Shown here in pieces: positions 34,717 through 44,033 of a DNA stretch of 64,000 bases (the first letter of the stretch is position 1; the number at the start of each line of letters is the position of its first letter). This DNA is from Nocardioides insulae DSM 17944. Lineage in GTDB: Bacteria > Actinomycetota > Actinomycetes > Propionibacteriales > Nocardioidaceae. Location of the stretch: the NCBI RefSeq assembly GCF_000422825.1, contig NZ_KE383928.1, positions 248,001 to 312,000 on the forward strand, read 5' to 3'. The notes beneath the pieces were generated by a model, which saw nothing but the letters and a program-made list of their open reading frames with translations, made no database searches and had not been told where the DNA came from. The position numbers were made by a program, and so were the translations under genes.

Positions 34717-35736
34717 GTGGACAAGCCCCTGACCGGCGTACACGTCATCGAGATGGCCGGGATCGGCCCCGGCCCGCACGCGGCGATGATCCTCAGCGAC
34801 CTGGGTGCGACCGTCACCCGGATCGACCGTCCGGGCTCGCACGTGCCGGAGGACGCCGAGCACAGCCTGCGCGGCCGCGAGGTGCAGATCCGCGACCTGA
34901 AGAACCCCGACGACATCGCCGCCGTCCTCGACCTGATCGCTGGCGCCGACGTCCTCCTGGAGGGCCTGCGGCCGGGCGTGATGGAGCGTCTCGGGCTCGG
35001 CCCGGAGACCGCTCTGGAGCGCAACCCCCGCCTGGTCTACGCCCGGATGACCGGCTGGGGACAGGACGGCCCGTGGGCCAAGGCTGCCGGCCACGACATC
35101 AACTACATCTCGCTCACCGGTGCCCTGCACGCCATCGGTCCCAAGGACCACCCGGTGCCGCCGCTCAACCTGGTCGGCGACTTCGGTGGCGGGTCGATGC
35201 TGGTGGTGCAGGGCATCCTGGCCGCGCTGGTGCAGCGCGGGACCACCGGCAAGGGTCAGGTCGTCGACGCCGCCATGGTCGACGGTGTCTCGGTCCTGCT
35301 CCAGCTCATCCTCGAGCTCCGGGCCGGCCGGGGCTGGACCGACGGACGCGAGGAGAACATGCTCGACGGCGGCGCGCCGTTCTACCGCACCTACCGCTGT
35401 GCCGACGACGGCTTCATGGCCGTGGGCGCGATCGAGCCGCAGTTCTACGCCCTGCTCATCAAGGGCCTGGGCCTGGAGGCGGACCAGATCCCCGACCGCA
35501 ACGACAAGGGCGCCTGGCCGGAGCTGCACAAGGTCCTCGAAGAGGCCTTCATCGCGCAGCCGCGTGCTCACTGGGAGGGCATCTTCGACGCCACCGACGC
35601 CTGTGTGAGCCCGGTGCTGAGCTTCGAGGAGGCCGTCGAGCATCCGCACATGGCCGCCCGATCCTCGCTGCGCCGCGGCAAGAACGGCGACGTGGTCGCC
35701 GGGATCGCCCCGCGGTTCTCCGACCCGCAGGCCTGA
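34717..35736 (+). CDS. CaiB/BaiF family: alpha-methylacyl-CoA racemase homologue
   Basis: A 339-residue family III CoA-transferase-fold protein close to mycobacterial Mcr. The racemase catalytic residues are in place: His126 (AGHDINY), Asp155 (VGDFGGGSM) and Glu240 (GAIEPQF). RMTGWGQDGPWA and GKGQVVDAAMVDG are also Mcr-like. It would epimerise (2R)- and (2S)-methylacyl-CoAs, needed before a stereospecific dehydrogenase can act on methyl-branched chains. The GTG has an AAGGAGAG site. This hints at branched or isoprenoid-like substrates for the cluster. Confidence 0.88.
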   Translation: MDKPLTGVHVIEMAGIGPGPHAAMILSDLGATVTRIDRPGSHVPEDAEHSLRGREVQIRDLKNPDDIAAVLDLIAGADVLLEGLRPGVMERLGLGPETALERNPRLVYARMTGWGQDGPWAKAAGHDINYISLTGALHAIGPKDHPVPPLNLVGDFGGGSMLVVQGILAALVQRGTTGKGQVVDAAMVDGVSVLLQLILELRAGRGWTDGREENMLDGGAPFYRTYRCADDGFMAVGAIEPQFYALLIKGLGLEADQIPDRNDKGAWPELHKVLEEAFIAQPRAHWEGIFDATDACVSPVLSFEEAVEHPHMAARSSLRRGKNGDVVAGIAPRFSDPQA

Positions 35737-35795
35737 GCCGGGGCCGCGCCGGCGCACCCGGCGCGGCCCCCCGGTCCGAACCAGAGGAGGCAGCC

Positions 35796-36770
35796 ATGAC
35801 CCGATGGGGGATCACGATCCCGCTCGGAGACACCGACCTCGCCCGGCAGGGCGAGACCTACCGCGAACTCGAGGCGACCGGCTACACCGACCTGTGGAGC
35901 GCGGAGGGCACCGGGACCGAGGGGTTCATCCCGCTAGGGGTCGCGGCCGCGGTCACCTCCACCGTGCATCTCGGGATCGCCATCGCCCCGGCGTACACCC
36001 GTGGGCCGGCGCTGATGGCCCAGACCGCGGCCACCCTGGCGGCCACCGCCCCGGGCCGGGTCACGATCGGGATCGGGTCCTCGTCGAGCACGATCGTGGA
36101 GCAGTTCAACGGGATCCCCTTCGAGCGGCCCTGGTCGCACTGCCGCGACCTGCTGCGGTTCCTGCCCACGACCTGGGCGGGTGAGAAGGTCGACGCGACC
36201 CCGGCGAACGGCTTCGACACCCTCGACGTCCGAGGCTTCCGGCTCGGTGTGGTGCCGCCCGAACCTCCCCGGCTGGCCCTGGCGGCCCTGCGGGGCCGGA
36301 TGCTCCGCCTGGCCGGCGCCGAGGCCGACGGGGTGATCATCAACTGGCTCTCGGCCGAGGACGTCCGAACCGTCGTGCCGGTCGTGGCGGAGGCCGCGGG
36401 CGGCGTACAGCCCGACGTCATCGCCCGGATCATGGTGGTGCCCACCGACGACGCGGAGCGTGCCCGGGCGATCGGCCGCCGGATGATCACCGCCTATCTC
36501 AACGTCCCGGTCTACCGGGCGTTCCAGGAATGGCTGGGCCGAGAGGAGCTCGGCCCGATGTGGAAGCTGTGGGAGGCCGGGGACCGACGCGGTGCCCTGG
36601 AGGCCATCCCCGATGACGTCGTCGACGAACTCATCGTGCACGGCTCACCGGAGGCGATCCGCGAGCACGTGCAGCGCTACATCGACGCCGGTGTCACCAT
36701 CCCCGTGATGGCGCTCACGCCGGTCGGCCGCGACCCGATGGAGATCTGCCGGAGCCTGGCTCCGGGGTGA
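35796..36770 (+). CDS. Luciferase-like monooxygenase family (LLM class, F420- or FMN-dependent)
   Basis: A 324-residue TIM-barrel protein of the bacterial luciferase superfamily. It has the opening strand WGITIPLGD, TDLWSAEGTG, GIAIAPAYTRGPALMAQTAATL, TIGIGSSSSTIVEQFNG, and a C-terminal GSPEAIREHVQRYIDAGV, all typical of actinobacterial LLM-class oxidoreductases. Whether it uses F420 or reduced FMN, and whether it hydroxylates or only transfers hydride, cannot be decided. The AGAGGAGG site precedes ATG 35796. A perfect 23-bp hairpin starts at the base after its stop. Confidence 0.85.
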   Translation: MTRWGITIPLGDTDLARQGETYRELEATGYTDLWSAEGTGTEGFIPLGVAAAVTSTVHLGIAIAPAYTRGPALMAQTAATLAATAPGRVTIGIGSSSSTIVEQFNGIPFERPWSHCRDLLRFLPTTWAGEKVDATPANGFDTLDVRGFRLGVVPPEPPRLALAALRGRMLRLAGAEADGVIINWLSAEDVRTVVPVVAEAAGGVQPDVIARIMVVPTDDAERARAIGRRMITAYLNVPVYRAFQEWLGREELGPMWKLWEAGDRRGALEAIPDDVVDELIVHGSPEAIREHVQRYIDAGVTIPVMALTPVGRDPMEICRSLAPG

Positions 36771-36825
36771 GGCGGGAGGGTGTACGGATCCCCGGTGAAC
36801 CGGGGGATCCGTACACCCTCCCGCC
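36771..36825 (+). terminator. Perfect 23-bp hairpin after the LLM gene
   Basis: Arms 36771-36793 and 36803-36825 are exact complements; the loop GGTGAACCG can pair further. It starts directly after the LLM stop codon and lies 72 nt before the SDR start, so it should end or attenuate the long operon and reduce SDR expression. Confidence 0.8.
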
Positions 36826-36897
36826 CGCCATTTCGAAGGACCGTGCAAGCGAACCGGACGCCGCCGGCAGCGGGGTGTCCAGGAGGTGGAGGAAGAC

Positions 36898-37659
36898 ATG
36901 CAGGACACCGGATCCCACGAAGGATTCAAGGGCAAGGTCGCACTGGTCACCGGCGGCAGCCGGGGGATGGGGCGCGAGGTGGTGCTGGCCCTCGCGGCCC
37001 GCGGGGCACACGTGGTGATCGCCAGCCGGAAGCTGGAGGCCTGCGAGAAGCTCGCCGCCGAGGTGGTGGAGACGCACGGCGTCCGCGCGCTGCCCCTGGC
37101 CTGCAACGTCAGCTCCTGGGCGGACTGCGACCAGCTGGTCGAGGCGGCCTATGCGGAGTTCGGCCGGGTCGACATCCTGGTCAACAACGCCGGCCTCTCC
37201 CCGCTCTACCCGAGCCTGGAGGAGGTCAGTGAGGCGCTCTTCGACAAGGTCATCGGCGTCAACCTGCGCGGCCCGTTCCGGCTCGCCGCCGCGATCGGCA
37301 CCCGGATGGCGGCGGGCGAGGGCGGCAGCATCGTCAACATCAGTTCCATCGAGGCGATCCGGCCGGGTCCCACCGCACTGCCGTACGCCGCCGCCAAGGC
37401 CGGCCTGAACGCGCTCACCGAGGGGTTCGCCCAGGGCTTCGGCCCGACCGTTCGGGTCAACACCGTGCAGCCCGGCGCGTTCCTCACCGACATCTCCGAC
37501 GCCTGGGGTGAGGGCCACGCCGACCGGCTGGCCCAGCAGGTCGCGCTGCAGCGGTGCGGCCAGCCCGAGGAGATCGTCGGAGCGGTCCTGCACCTGGCCG
37601 GCCCCGCGGCGTCGTACACCACCGGCGCGACGCTGCGCGTCGACGGCGGCTGGAAGTAG
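36898..37659 (+). CDS. Short-chain dehydrogenase/reductase (SDR)
   Basis: A 253-residue classical SDR: cofactor motif TGGSRGMG (18-25), NNAG (95-98), catalytic Ser149, Tyr162 and Lys166 (PYAAAK), and C-terminal DGGWK. ATG 36898 has a GGAGGA site 6 nt upstream; GTG 36886 is in frame but sits against its own site. It would oxidise or reduce a hydroxyacyl- or ketoacyl-CoA, the place LvaD has in levulinate operons. Whether it shares the operon transcript depends on read-through of the hairpin at 36771-36825. Confidence 0.9.
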   Translation: MQDTGSHEGFKGKVALVTGGSRGMGREVVLALAARGAHVVIASRKLEACEKLAAEVVETHGVRALPLACNVSSWADCDQLVEAAYAEFGRVDILVNNAGLSPLYPSLEEVSEALFDKVIGVNLRGPFRLAAAIGTRMAAGEGGSIVNISSIEAIRPGPTALPYAAAKAGLNALTEGFAQGFGPTVRVNTVQPGAFLTDISDAWGEGHADRLAQQVALQRCGQPEEIVGAVLHLAGPAASYTTGATLRVDGGWK

Positions 37660-37796
37660 GCGACACACGGCCCGGCCCCGCCGGCCGCGGGATCGCGCCC
37701 GCGGGGTGGTCCGGGACGAGACCGTTCGCCTCCGGCCCGGGCTCGGTGGGCTTCGTCCGGGACCACATCCAGGGCGCGACCGGCCCTGCCTCGACG

Positions 37797-37832
37797 ACGA
37801 CGCCCCTGCTGCGGGAGCAGCAGGGGCGTCGT
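37797..37832. terminator. Perfect 16-bp hairpin between SDR and mqo
   Basis: Arms 37797-37812 (ACGACGCCCCTGCTGC) and 37817-37832 are exact complements with loop GGGA. It serves the mqo gene (minus) and possibly the convergent SDR. Confidence 0.85.
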
Positions 37833-37848
37833 GGTGAGGAGCGGGGGA

Positions 37849-39336
37849 TCAGGCGGTCGCGGCCTCGTCGGGGAGGACGGGCGGGTTCAGCTTGAGGGTG
37901 TCGGCGGTGCGCCCCATCACCTGGAGGGCCAGCGCGGGGTCCTCGGCGAGCGGGGAGCCGTGGCTCGGCACCATCGCCGCGAGCGCCGGGGCCCAATCGG
38001 CCATCCGGTCGGGGAAGCAGCGCTCGAGCACCTGGAGCATGATCGGGGCCGCGGTCGAGGCGCCGGGGGAGGCGCCGAGCAGGCCGGCGATGGAGCCGTC
38101 CTTGGCTGCGATCACCTCGGTGCCGAACTGGAGGACTCCGTCGGGGCGGATGACCTGCACCCGCTGACCGGCGACGAGCTTCTCCCAGTCGCGCGGGTCG
38201 GCGTCGGGGAAGAAGTCCAGGAGGTCGTTGAACTTGGTCTTCGGCCGGGCGATCAGCTGCTGGATCAGATAGAGGGTCAGGTCGAGGTTGCGCAGACCGG
38301 CCTTGATCATCGGCAGCAGGTTGTGCCAGCGGATCGAGCGGAACAGGTCGAAGAACGAGCCGAACTTCAAGAAGCGCGGGCTGAAACCGGCGTACGGACC
38401 GAACATCAGGCTGCTGGAGCCCTGCACCACGCGGGTGTCCAGGTGGGGCACCGACATCGGCGGGGCACCGACGGCGGCCTTGCCGTACACCTTGGCCTGG
38501 TGCTTGGCGACCACCTCGGGCTTGCTGGTGCGCAGGAACTCGCCGCTGACGGGGAAGCCGCCGAACCCCTTGATCTCGGGGATGCCCGAGCCCTGGAGGA
38601 GGCGCAGCGCGTAGCCGCCGGCGCCGACGAAGACGAACCGGCTGGTGACGGTGAACTTCTCGCCGCCCTGGCTCCGGCCGCTGACCGCCCACAGGTCGTC
38701 GCTGGTACGCCGGACCTTGCTGATCTCGGTGCCCAACTGCAGGGTGGCCCCGTGCTCGGTCAGGGAGGCCATCAGCAGCTTGGTCAGCTGGCCGAAGTCG
38801 ACGTCCGAGCCGGCGTCGGAGCGGGTGGCCGCGATCGGGACCGAGCCGTCGCGGCCCTCGAGCAGCAGGGGAGCCCAGCCACGGATGACCTCGGGGTCGT
38901 CGGTGAACTCCATGCCGGTGAACAGCGGGTGGGTGGAGAGGGACTCGTGCCGGCGGCGGAGGTACTCGACGTTCTCCTCGCCCCACACGAAGCTCATGTG
39001 CGGGGTGGCGTGGATGAACGCGTCCGGGTCCGGGATCCGGCCCTTCTCGATCAGGAACGACCACAGCTGCCGGGAGATCTGGAACTGCTCGTTGACGTTG
39101 ACGGCCTTGGCGATGTCGATGCTGCCGTCGGCCTTCTCGGGCGTGTAGTTGAGCTCGCACAGGGCCGAGTGGCCGGTGCCGGCGTTGTTCCACGGCCCGG
39201 AACTCTCCACACCTAGGGCGTCGAGGCGCTCGTAGACCCTGATGTCCCAGGTAGGTTCGAGTTCCTGCAGCAGCACGCCGAGGGTGGCGCTCATGATGCC
39301 GCCACCGATGAGGACTACGTCAGCCGGTTTCTCCAC
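37849..39336 (-). CDS. mqo: Malate:quinone oxidoreductase
   Basis: A 495-residue FAD-dependent, membrane-associated enzyme that oxidises malate to oxaloacetate and passes electrons to quinone. The FAD motif is LIGGGIMSATLG (9-20), with the signature WNNAGTGHSALCELNYTP, GAGGYALRLLQGSGIPE and the C-terminal LGASPGASTAAPIM. Length and motifs fit the family. GTG 39336 was taken as start because Mqo proteins begin with a short EKPADVVLIGGG-type segment; the frame is open about 35 codons further upstream without similarity. It is divergent from the Cds1-like gene. Confidence 0.95.
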   Translation of the reverse strand: MEKPADVVLIGGGIMSATLGVLLQELEPTWDIRVYERLDALGVESSGPWNNAGTGHSALCELNYTPEKADGSIDIAKAVNVNEQFQISRQLWSFLIEKGRIPDPDAFIHATPHMSFVWGEENVEYLRRRHESLSTHPLFTGMEFTDDPEVIRGWAPLLLEGRDGSVPIAATRSDAGSDVDFGQLTKLLMASLTEHGATLQLGTEISKVRRTSDDLWAVSGRSQGGEKFTVTSRFVFVGAGGYALRLLQGSGIPEIKGFGGFPVSGEFLRTSKPEVVAKHQAKVYGKAAVGAPPMSVPHLDTRVVQGSSSLMFGPYAGFSPRFLKFGSFFDLFRSIRWHNLLPMIKAGLRNLDLTLYLIQQLIARPKTKFNDLLDFFPDADPRDWEKLVAGQRVQVIRPDGVLQFGTEVIAAKDGSIAGLLGASPGASTAAPIMLQVLERCFPDRMADWAPALAAMVPSHGSPLAEDPALALQVMGRTADTLKLNPPVLPDEAATA

Positions 39337-39468
39337 ACCTATCTGTATGCGCCACTCGGACCCCTCGGGGCAAATCGGGCCGCGAGGATTCCGCAACGTT
39401 ATGAGACAAGTCACAGTGCCTCTCGGGAGCGCCTGATGCATCCGGATCGTTGTTCAGTGGTCGGGTAA

Positions 39469-39474
39469 TAGGCT
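39469..39474 (+). promoter_or_regulatory. -10 hexamer of leaderless Cds1-like gene
   Basis: TAGGCT ends 7 nt before GTG 39482 and no ribosome binding site is present, so a leaderless mRNA is likely. Confidence 0.45.
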
Positions 39475-39481
39475 CGGGGAT

Positions 39482-40573
39482 GTGCCCGTCCAGCCCGCCG
39501 CCCACCGTGCCTGGATCGACGAGGCGGTACGCCGGGTCGAGGCCGACTCCAACCGCAGCGCCGACACGCATCTGCATGTCGTCCCGCTCCCCGAGCAGGT
39601 GGGCGTCTCGCTCTACCTCAAGGACGAGTCGGTGCACCCGACCGGCAGCCTCAAGCACCGGCTGGCCAGGTCACTGTTCCTCTACGCCCTGTGCAATGGC
39701 TGGCTCCACCGCGGGTCGACCGTGGTCGAGGCGTCCAGCGGCTCGACGGCGGTGAGCGAGGCCTACTTCGCCAGGCTGCTGGGGCTGCCGTTCGTAGCGG
39801 TGATGCCGCGCTCGACCAGCCCGCAGAAGTGTGCCCTGATCGAGTGGCACGGCGGCCGGTGTCACTTCGTGGACCGCCCGTCGGAGGTGTACGACGAGGC
39901 CCGGCGACTCGCCGCCGAGCTCGGTGGGCACTACATGGACCAGTTCACCTATGCCGAGCGGGCCACCGACTGGCGGGGCAACAACAACATCGCCGAATCC
40001 GTCTTCGGTCAGCTCGCCCGGGAACCGCACCCGGTGCCCGCGTGGGTCGTGGTCTCGGCCGGCACCGGCGGCACCGCGGCCACCATCGGCCGCTATGTCC
40101 GCTACCGCCGCCACCCCACCCGGGTGTTGGTCGCCGACCCGGAGAACTCCGCCTTCTACGACGGCTGGCAGGACGACGACCCCGACGCCACCACCGGGCT
40201 GCCGTCGCGGATCGAGGGCATCGGACGGCCCCGGGTCGAACCCTCGTTCGTGCCCGGGGTCGTCGACGACATGCTCCGGGTGCCCGACGCCGCCTCGATC
40301 GCCACCATGCGCTGGACCTCGGGCCGGATGGGCCGGCCGGTGGGCGGCTCCACCGGCACTAACGTGTGGGCCTCGCTGGTCACCATCGATCGGATGCGAG
40401 CGGCCGGTGAGCACGGCAGCGTCGTCACCCTGCTCTGCGACGGCGGCGAGCGCTACGCCAGCACCTACTACTCGGACGCCTGGATCGCGGAGCAGGGGCT
40501 CGACCTGGCGCCGTACGCCGCCGCGCTGGCCGACTTCGAGGCCACCGGGGTGCTCAGCCCGCCCGAGGTCTGA
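39482..40573 (+). CDS. PLP-dependent cysteine synthase-fold enzyme, Cds1-like
   Basis: A 363-residue fold-type II PLP enzyme. The PLP lysine is Lys58 in TGSLKHRLA, the substrate loop is [11 protein letters not shown], and the phosphate-binding glycine loop is [12 protein letters not shown]. The sequence is longer than O-acetylserine sulfhydrylases and resembles Mycobacterium tuberculosis Cds1 (Rv3684), a cysteine desulfhydrase making H2S, pyruvate and ammonia. That assignment is from memory of the family; cysteine synthase remains possible. The GTG start lies 7 nt after a -10 hexamer. The 40574-40755 gap downstream shows no clear hairpin. Confidence 0.8.
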   Translation: MPVQPAAHRAWIDEAVRRVEADSNRSADTHLHVVPLPEQVGVSLYLKDESVHPTGSLKHRLARSLFLYALCNGWLHRGSTVVEASSGSTAVSEAYFARLLGLPFVAVMPRSTSPQKCALIEWHGGRCHFVDRPSEVYDEARRLAAELGGHYMDQFTYAERATDWRGNNNIAESVFGQLAREPHPVPAWVVVSAGTGGTAATIGRYVRYRRHPTRVLVADPENSAFYDGWQDDDPDATTGLPSRIEGIGRPRVEPSFVPGVVDDMLRVPDAASIATMRWTSGRMGRPVGGSTGTNVWASLVTIDRMRAAGEHGSVVTLLCDGGERYASTYYSDAWIAEQGLDLAPYAAALADFEATGVLSPPEV

Positions 40574-40755
40574 CCGCCCGGCCCGCCTGCTCGGCCGAGG
40601 CCCTGGGGGCGCCCGCGCAGGCCCTGGAAAAAAACTTCGAGAATCTCACCAGACTCGCGTCACGTTCCTCCCGCCCGACCGTTCCATCGGCATGAGGTCG
40701 TCCACCAGTGGGGGGTGGGCGACCTCTCCGGCTTCCGGCGCGGCCCGGATCCGGC

Positions 40756-41856
40756 TCAGCGACCCAGCGTCTCGGCCAGCGCGCCGAGGACCAGGGTGAC
40801 GGCGTCGGGGCGGGCGTTGGGGCCCATCAGACCGATCCGCCACAGGGATCCGGCGTACTCGCCCACACCCGCGCCGATCTCGACGTCGTACCGCTCGAGC
40901 AGGGTGCGTCGGACCGCGGCCGAATCGACCCCGTCGGGCACCCTGACCGTGGTCAGCTCCGGCAGGCGGTGGTCCTTGTCGACGAAGAGTTCGAGGCCGA
41001 GGGCCTCCAGCCCCTGCTGGAGCTGCTGCCCGGCCTCGGCATGCCGGGCCCAGACGTTCTCCAGGCCCTCCTCGAGGACCCGTCCGAGGGCACGGTGCAG
41101 TGAGCTGACCATGGCGACCGGCGCGGTGTGGTGGTAGGTGCGGCCGCCGGAGCCGCCCGCCTCGCCGACGTACCCGCCGAGCAGGCCGAGGTCGAGATAC
41201 CACGACTGGGGGCGCTGCACGCGGCGCGCGAAGGCGCGGTCGTTGATCGTGAACGGCGCCAGGCCGGGGGCGACGCCGAGGCATTTCTGGGTGCCGGCGT
41301 ACCCGACGTCGACGCCCCAGTCATCGGCCCGGAGTTCGATCCCACCGATCGAGGTGACCGCGTCGACCAGGAGGAGCGCATCGCCGGCCGCGCGCACCGC
41401 CTCGCCCAGGGCGGCGATGTCGGAGCGGACGCCGGTCGAGGTCTCGGCATGGACGGCGGCCACCACGGCCGGGTTCGGATGCGCGGCGACCACGCGCTCG
41501 GGGTCGACCGGTGTGCCCCAGGTGTGCTCGACCGGGATCACCTCGGCCCCGCAGCGGGCCGCGACGTCGCACATCCGCTGCCCGAAGAGCCCGTTGACCG
41601 CGACCACGACGACGTCGCCGGGGTGGACGGTGTTGACGAAGGCGGCCTCCATGCCGGCGGAGCCGGTCGCGGAGAGGGGGAGGGTGCGGGTGTTGGCGGT
41701 GCCCCAGACCTGGCGGAGCCGGTCGCAGGTCTCGTCCATGACCGCGAGGAACTCCGGGTCGAGGTGGCCCAGCAACGGACGGGCGAGCCCCTCGGTCGCC
41801 TCCGGGTAGGGGTTGGTGGGGCCGGGGCCGAACAGATGGCGGTGGGTGATGGGCAT
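40756..41856 (-). CDS. Class V aminotransferase, alanine-glyoxylate type
   Basis: A 366-residue PLP enzyme of the AGXT / serine-glyoxylate group. It opens with LFGPGPTNPYPEA, has LSATGSAGMEAAF, VDAVTSIGGIEL (PLP Asp165) and the PLP lysine Lys191 in YAGTQKCLGV. It converts glyoxylate to glycine with alanine or serine as amino donor. It starts 10 nt after the glycolate oxidase gene on the same strand, so glycolate to glyoxylate to glycine is the likely path. Confidence 0.88.
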   Translation of the reverse strand: MPITHRHLFGPGPTNPYPEATEGLARPLLGHLDPEFLAVMDETCDRLRQVWGTANTRTLPLSATGSAGMEAAFVNTVHPGDVVVVAVNGLFGQRMCDVAARCGAEVIPVEHTWGTPVDPERVVAAHPNPAVVAAVHAETSTGVRSDIAALGEAVRAAGDALLLVDAVTSIGGIELRADDWGVDVGYAGTQKCLGVAPGLAPFTINDRAFARRVQRPQSWYLDLGLLGGYVGEAGGSGGRTYHHTAPVAMVSSLHRALGRVLEEGLENVWARHAEAGQQLQQGLEALGLELFVDKDHRLPELTTVRVPDGVDSAAVRRTLLERYDVEIGAGVGEYAGSLWRIGLMGPNARPDAVTLVLGALAETLGR

Positions 41857-41866
41857 GGCAGCGAAA

Positions 41867-43234
41867 CTACAGAACCGCGCCCGGGTTGAGCAGGCCGTCA
41901 GGGTCGAGGGCGTCCTTGACCCGGCGGGTCAGGGCCATCACCTCCTCGCCCAGTTGGTCGGGGAGGGCGCCCTTCTTCGCTCGGCCCACGCCGTGCTCGC
42001 CGGTGATGGTGCCGCCCAGCGAGATCGCCAGCGCCATCACCTCCTCGAAGGCCTTGCGGGCGCGGTCGACGCAGGCCGGGTCGGTGCCGTCGTAGACGAT
42101 CACCGGATGGGTGTTGCCGTCACCGGCGTGAGCGACGACCGCGATCTCGACCTCGCAGCGGGCGGCGATCGCGGCCACACCGTCGACCAGGTCGGGGAGG
42201 AGCGGCACGGGGACGCCGACGTCCTCGAAGAGCACGCTCCCGCGCGTCTCCAGGGCGTGGAAGGCGTTGCGCCGGGCCGAGACGAACAGCTCCGCCTCGG
42301 TGGGGTCGGTGGTGGTGAAGGCCTCGGTGGCCCCGGCCTCCTCACAGCAGCGTCGCATCAACTCGACCTCGGCCGCGCAGGCGGCGTCGGGCGCGTCGGA
42401 CTGCGCGATGAGCAGGGCTCCCGCCGCCCCGTCCAGACCATGGGAGCGCCACTCCTCGACGGCCCTGATCGACGGGTTGTCCATCAGTTCCAGCATGGCG
42501 GGCCGCAACAGGGTGCGGATCGCGACCACCGCCCGCGAGGCCGCCGTCATGGACGGGAAGCTGCTCACCACGGTGGCACCGACCGTCTGGGCCGGCACCA
42601 GCCGCAGGATCGCCTTGGTGATGACGCCCAGGGTGCCCTCGCTGCCGACGAAGAGCTTGAGCAGGGACAGGCCGGCGACGTCCTTGATCCGCTTGCCGCC
42701 GAGGCTCACCTGGGTGCCGTCGGCCAGGACGACGTCTATGCCCAGCACGTAGTCGGTGGTCACGCCGTACTTCACGCAGCACAGGCCGCCGGCGTTGGTG
42801 GCGAGGTTGCCGCCGATCGAGCAGATCTCGTACGACGACGGGTCGGGCGGATACCACAGGCCGTGCTCGGCTGCGGCCCGCTTGACCTCGACGTTCAACG
42901 CCCCCGGCTCCACGATCGCGACCTGGCAGGCGGGGTCGATCTCGACACCGCGCATCCGCTCCAGGCACAGGGTGATGCCGCCGTCGACCGCGGACGAACC
43001 GCCGGAGAGGCCGGTGCCGGCGCCGCGCGGCACCACCGGCACCCGATGCTCGGCCGCCCACCGGACCGTCTGCTGCACCTGCTCGGCGCTTTCGGCCCGG
43101 ACGACGGCGATCGGCGTACCGGCCGAGCCGTCGTGGGCGAAGTCCTCGCGGTACTTCTCGATCTCGTCGGGCCCGGTGATCACCACTCCGTCCGGGAGGA
43201 GTCCGATCAGCTCCTGCACTGCCTGGTGCGCCAT
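41867..43234 (-). CDS. glcD: FAD-linked glycolate oxidase subunit
   Basis: A 455-residue PCMH-type FAD enzyme of the GlcD/DLD group. FAD-binding segments are VVPRGAGTGLSGGSSAVDGG and CSIGGNLATNAGG; the C-terminal domain has VAHAGDGNTHPVI with metal-binding His, and ITGEHGVGRAKKG. D-lactate dehydrogenases share this fold, but the adjacent glyoxylate aminotransferase favours glycolate. No glcE or glcF subunit genes are nearby, which suggests a single-subunit form. Confidence 0.85.
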   Translation of the reverse strand: MAHQAVQELIGLLPDGVVITGPDEIEKYREDFAHDGSAGTPIAVVRAESAEQVQQTVRWAAEHRVPVVPRGAGTGLSGGSSAVDGGITLCLERMRGVEIDPACQVAIVEPGALNVEVKRAAAEHGLWYPPDPSSYEICSIGGNLATNAGGLCCVKYGVTTDYVLGIDVVLADGTQVSLGGKRIKDVAGLSLLKLFVGSEGTLGVITKAILRLVPAQTVGATVVSSFPSMTAASRAVVAIRTLLRPAMLELMDNPSIRAVEEWRSHGLDGAAGALLIAQSDAPDAACAAEVELMRRCCEEAGATEAFTTTDPTEAELFVSARRNAFHALETRGSVLFEDVGVPVPLLPDLVDGVAAIAARCEVEIAVVAHAGDGNTHPVIVYDGTDPACVDRARKAFEEVMALAISLGGTITGEHGVGRAKKGALPDQLGEEVMALTRRVKDALDPDGLLNPGAVL

Positions 43235-43268
43235 CTCTCCACCCTGCCACGGCCGTGTGATCGCGGTC

Positions 43269-44033
43269 TCAGGCGGTCCGTCGTCGGTAGGTCAGCATCG
43301 CGAAGGCGTAGCCGGCGACGAGGATGCCGACGCACCACGCAAGCGCGATCCAGATGTCGGTGCCGACCGGCTGCTGGGCGAAGATGTCGCGGATGGTGTT
43401 GACGATCGAGGTCACCGGCTGGTTTTCGGCGAACCACTCCACGGGAGCCGGCATGGTGTCGGTCGGGACGAACGCCGAGCTGATGAACGGCAGGAAGATC
43501 AGCGGGTAGGAGAACGCGCTCGCCCCGTCGACCGTCTTCGCGCTGAGCCCGGCGATGGTCGCCACCCAGGTCAGCGCCAGGGTGAACAGGGTCAGGATCC
43601 CGAGCACGGCCAGCCAGCCGAGCAGACCGGCGCCGGTGCGGAAGCCCATCAGCAGTGCCACGCCGACCACCACCGCGAGCGAGACCAGGTTGGCCACCAG
43701 GGAGGTCAGCACGTGCGCCCACAGCGCGCTGGAGCGGGCGATCGGCATCGACTGGAACCGCTCGAAGATGCCGCCCTGCAGGTCCATGAACAGTCGGTAG
43801 GCGGTGTAGGCGATTCCCGAGGCGACCGTGATCAGCAGGATGCCCGGCAGCATGTAGTTGATGTAGGACGCCGACCCGACCTCGATCGCACCGCCGAAGA
43901 CGTAGACGAAGATCAACATCAGGGCGACGGGGGTGACCGCGGTCGTGATGATGGTGTCCGGGCTGCGCAGGATGTGCCGCAGCGACCGGCGGGTGAGCGC
44001 GGAGGTGTCCGCGACGAAGTGGGTGGTACTCAT
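43269..44033 (-). CDS. ABC-2 type permease (DrrB-like)
   Basis: A 254-residue integral membrane protein with six hydrophobic segments and the ABC-2 landmark YMLPGILLITVASG, followed by FMDLQGGIFERFQSMPIARS and the C-terminal FLPFISSAFVPTDTMP. Its ATG overlaps the ATPase stop as TGATG; a GTG one codon earlier is an alternative. With the ATPase it should form a drug or lipid exporter like DrrAB. It is the last gene of the PadR operon. Confidence 0.92.
   Translation of the reverse strand: MSTTHFVADTSALTRRSLRHILRSPDTIITTAVTPVALMLIFVYVFGGAIEVGSASYINYMLPGILLITVASGIAYTAYRLFMDLQGGIFERFQSMPIARSSALWAHVLTSLVANLVSLAVVVGVALLMGFRTGAGLLGWLAVLGILTLFTLALTWVATIAGLSAKTVDGASAFSYPLIFLPFISSAFVPTDTMPAPVEWFAENQPVTSIVNTIRDIFAQQPVGTDIWIALAWCVGILVAGYAFAMLTYRRRTA

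Noticed and set aside
41813..43402. Long open frame antisense to glcD (529 codons)
   Set aside because: The minus strand carries a clear FAD oxidase with all family motifs; this frame has no recognisable fold.
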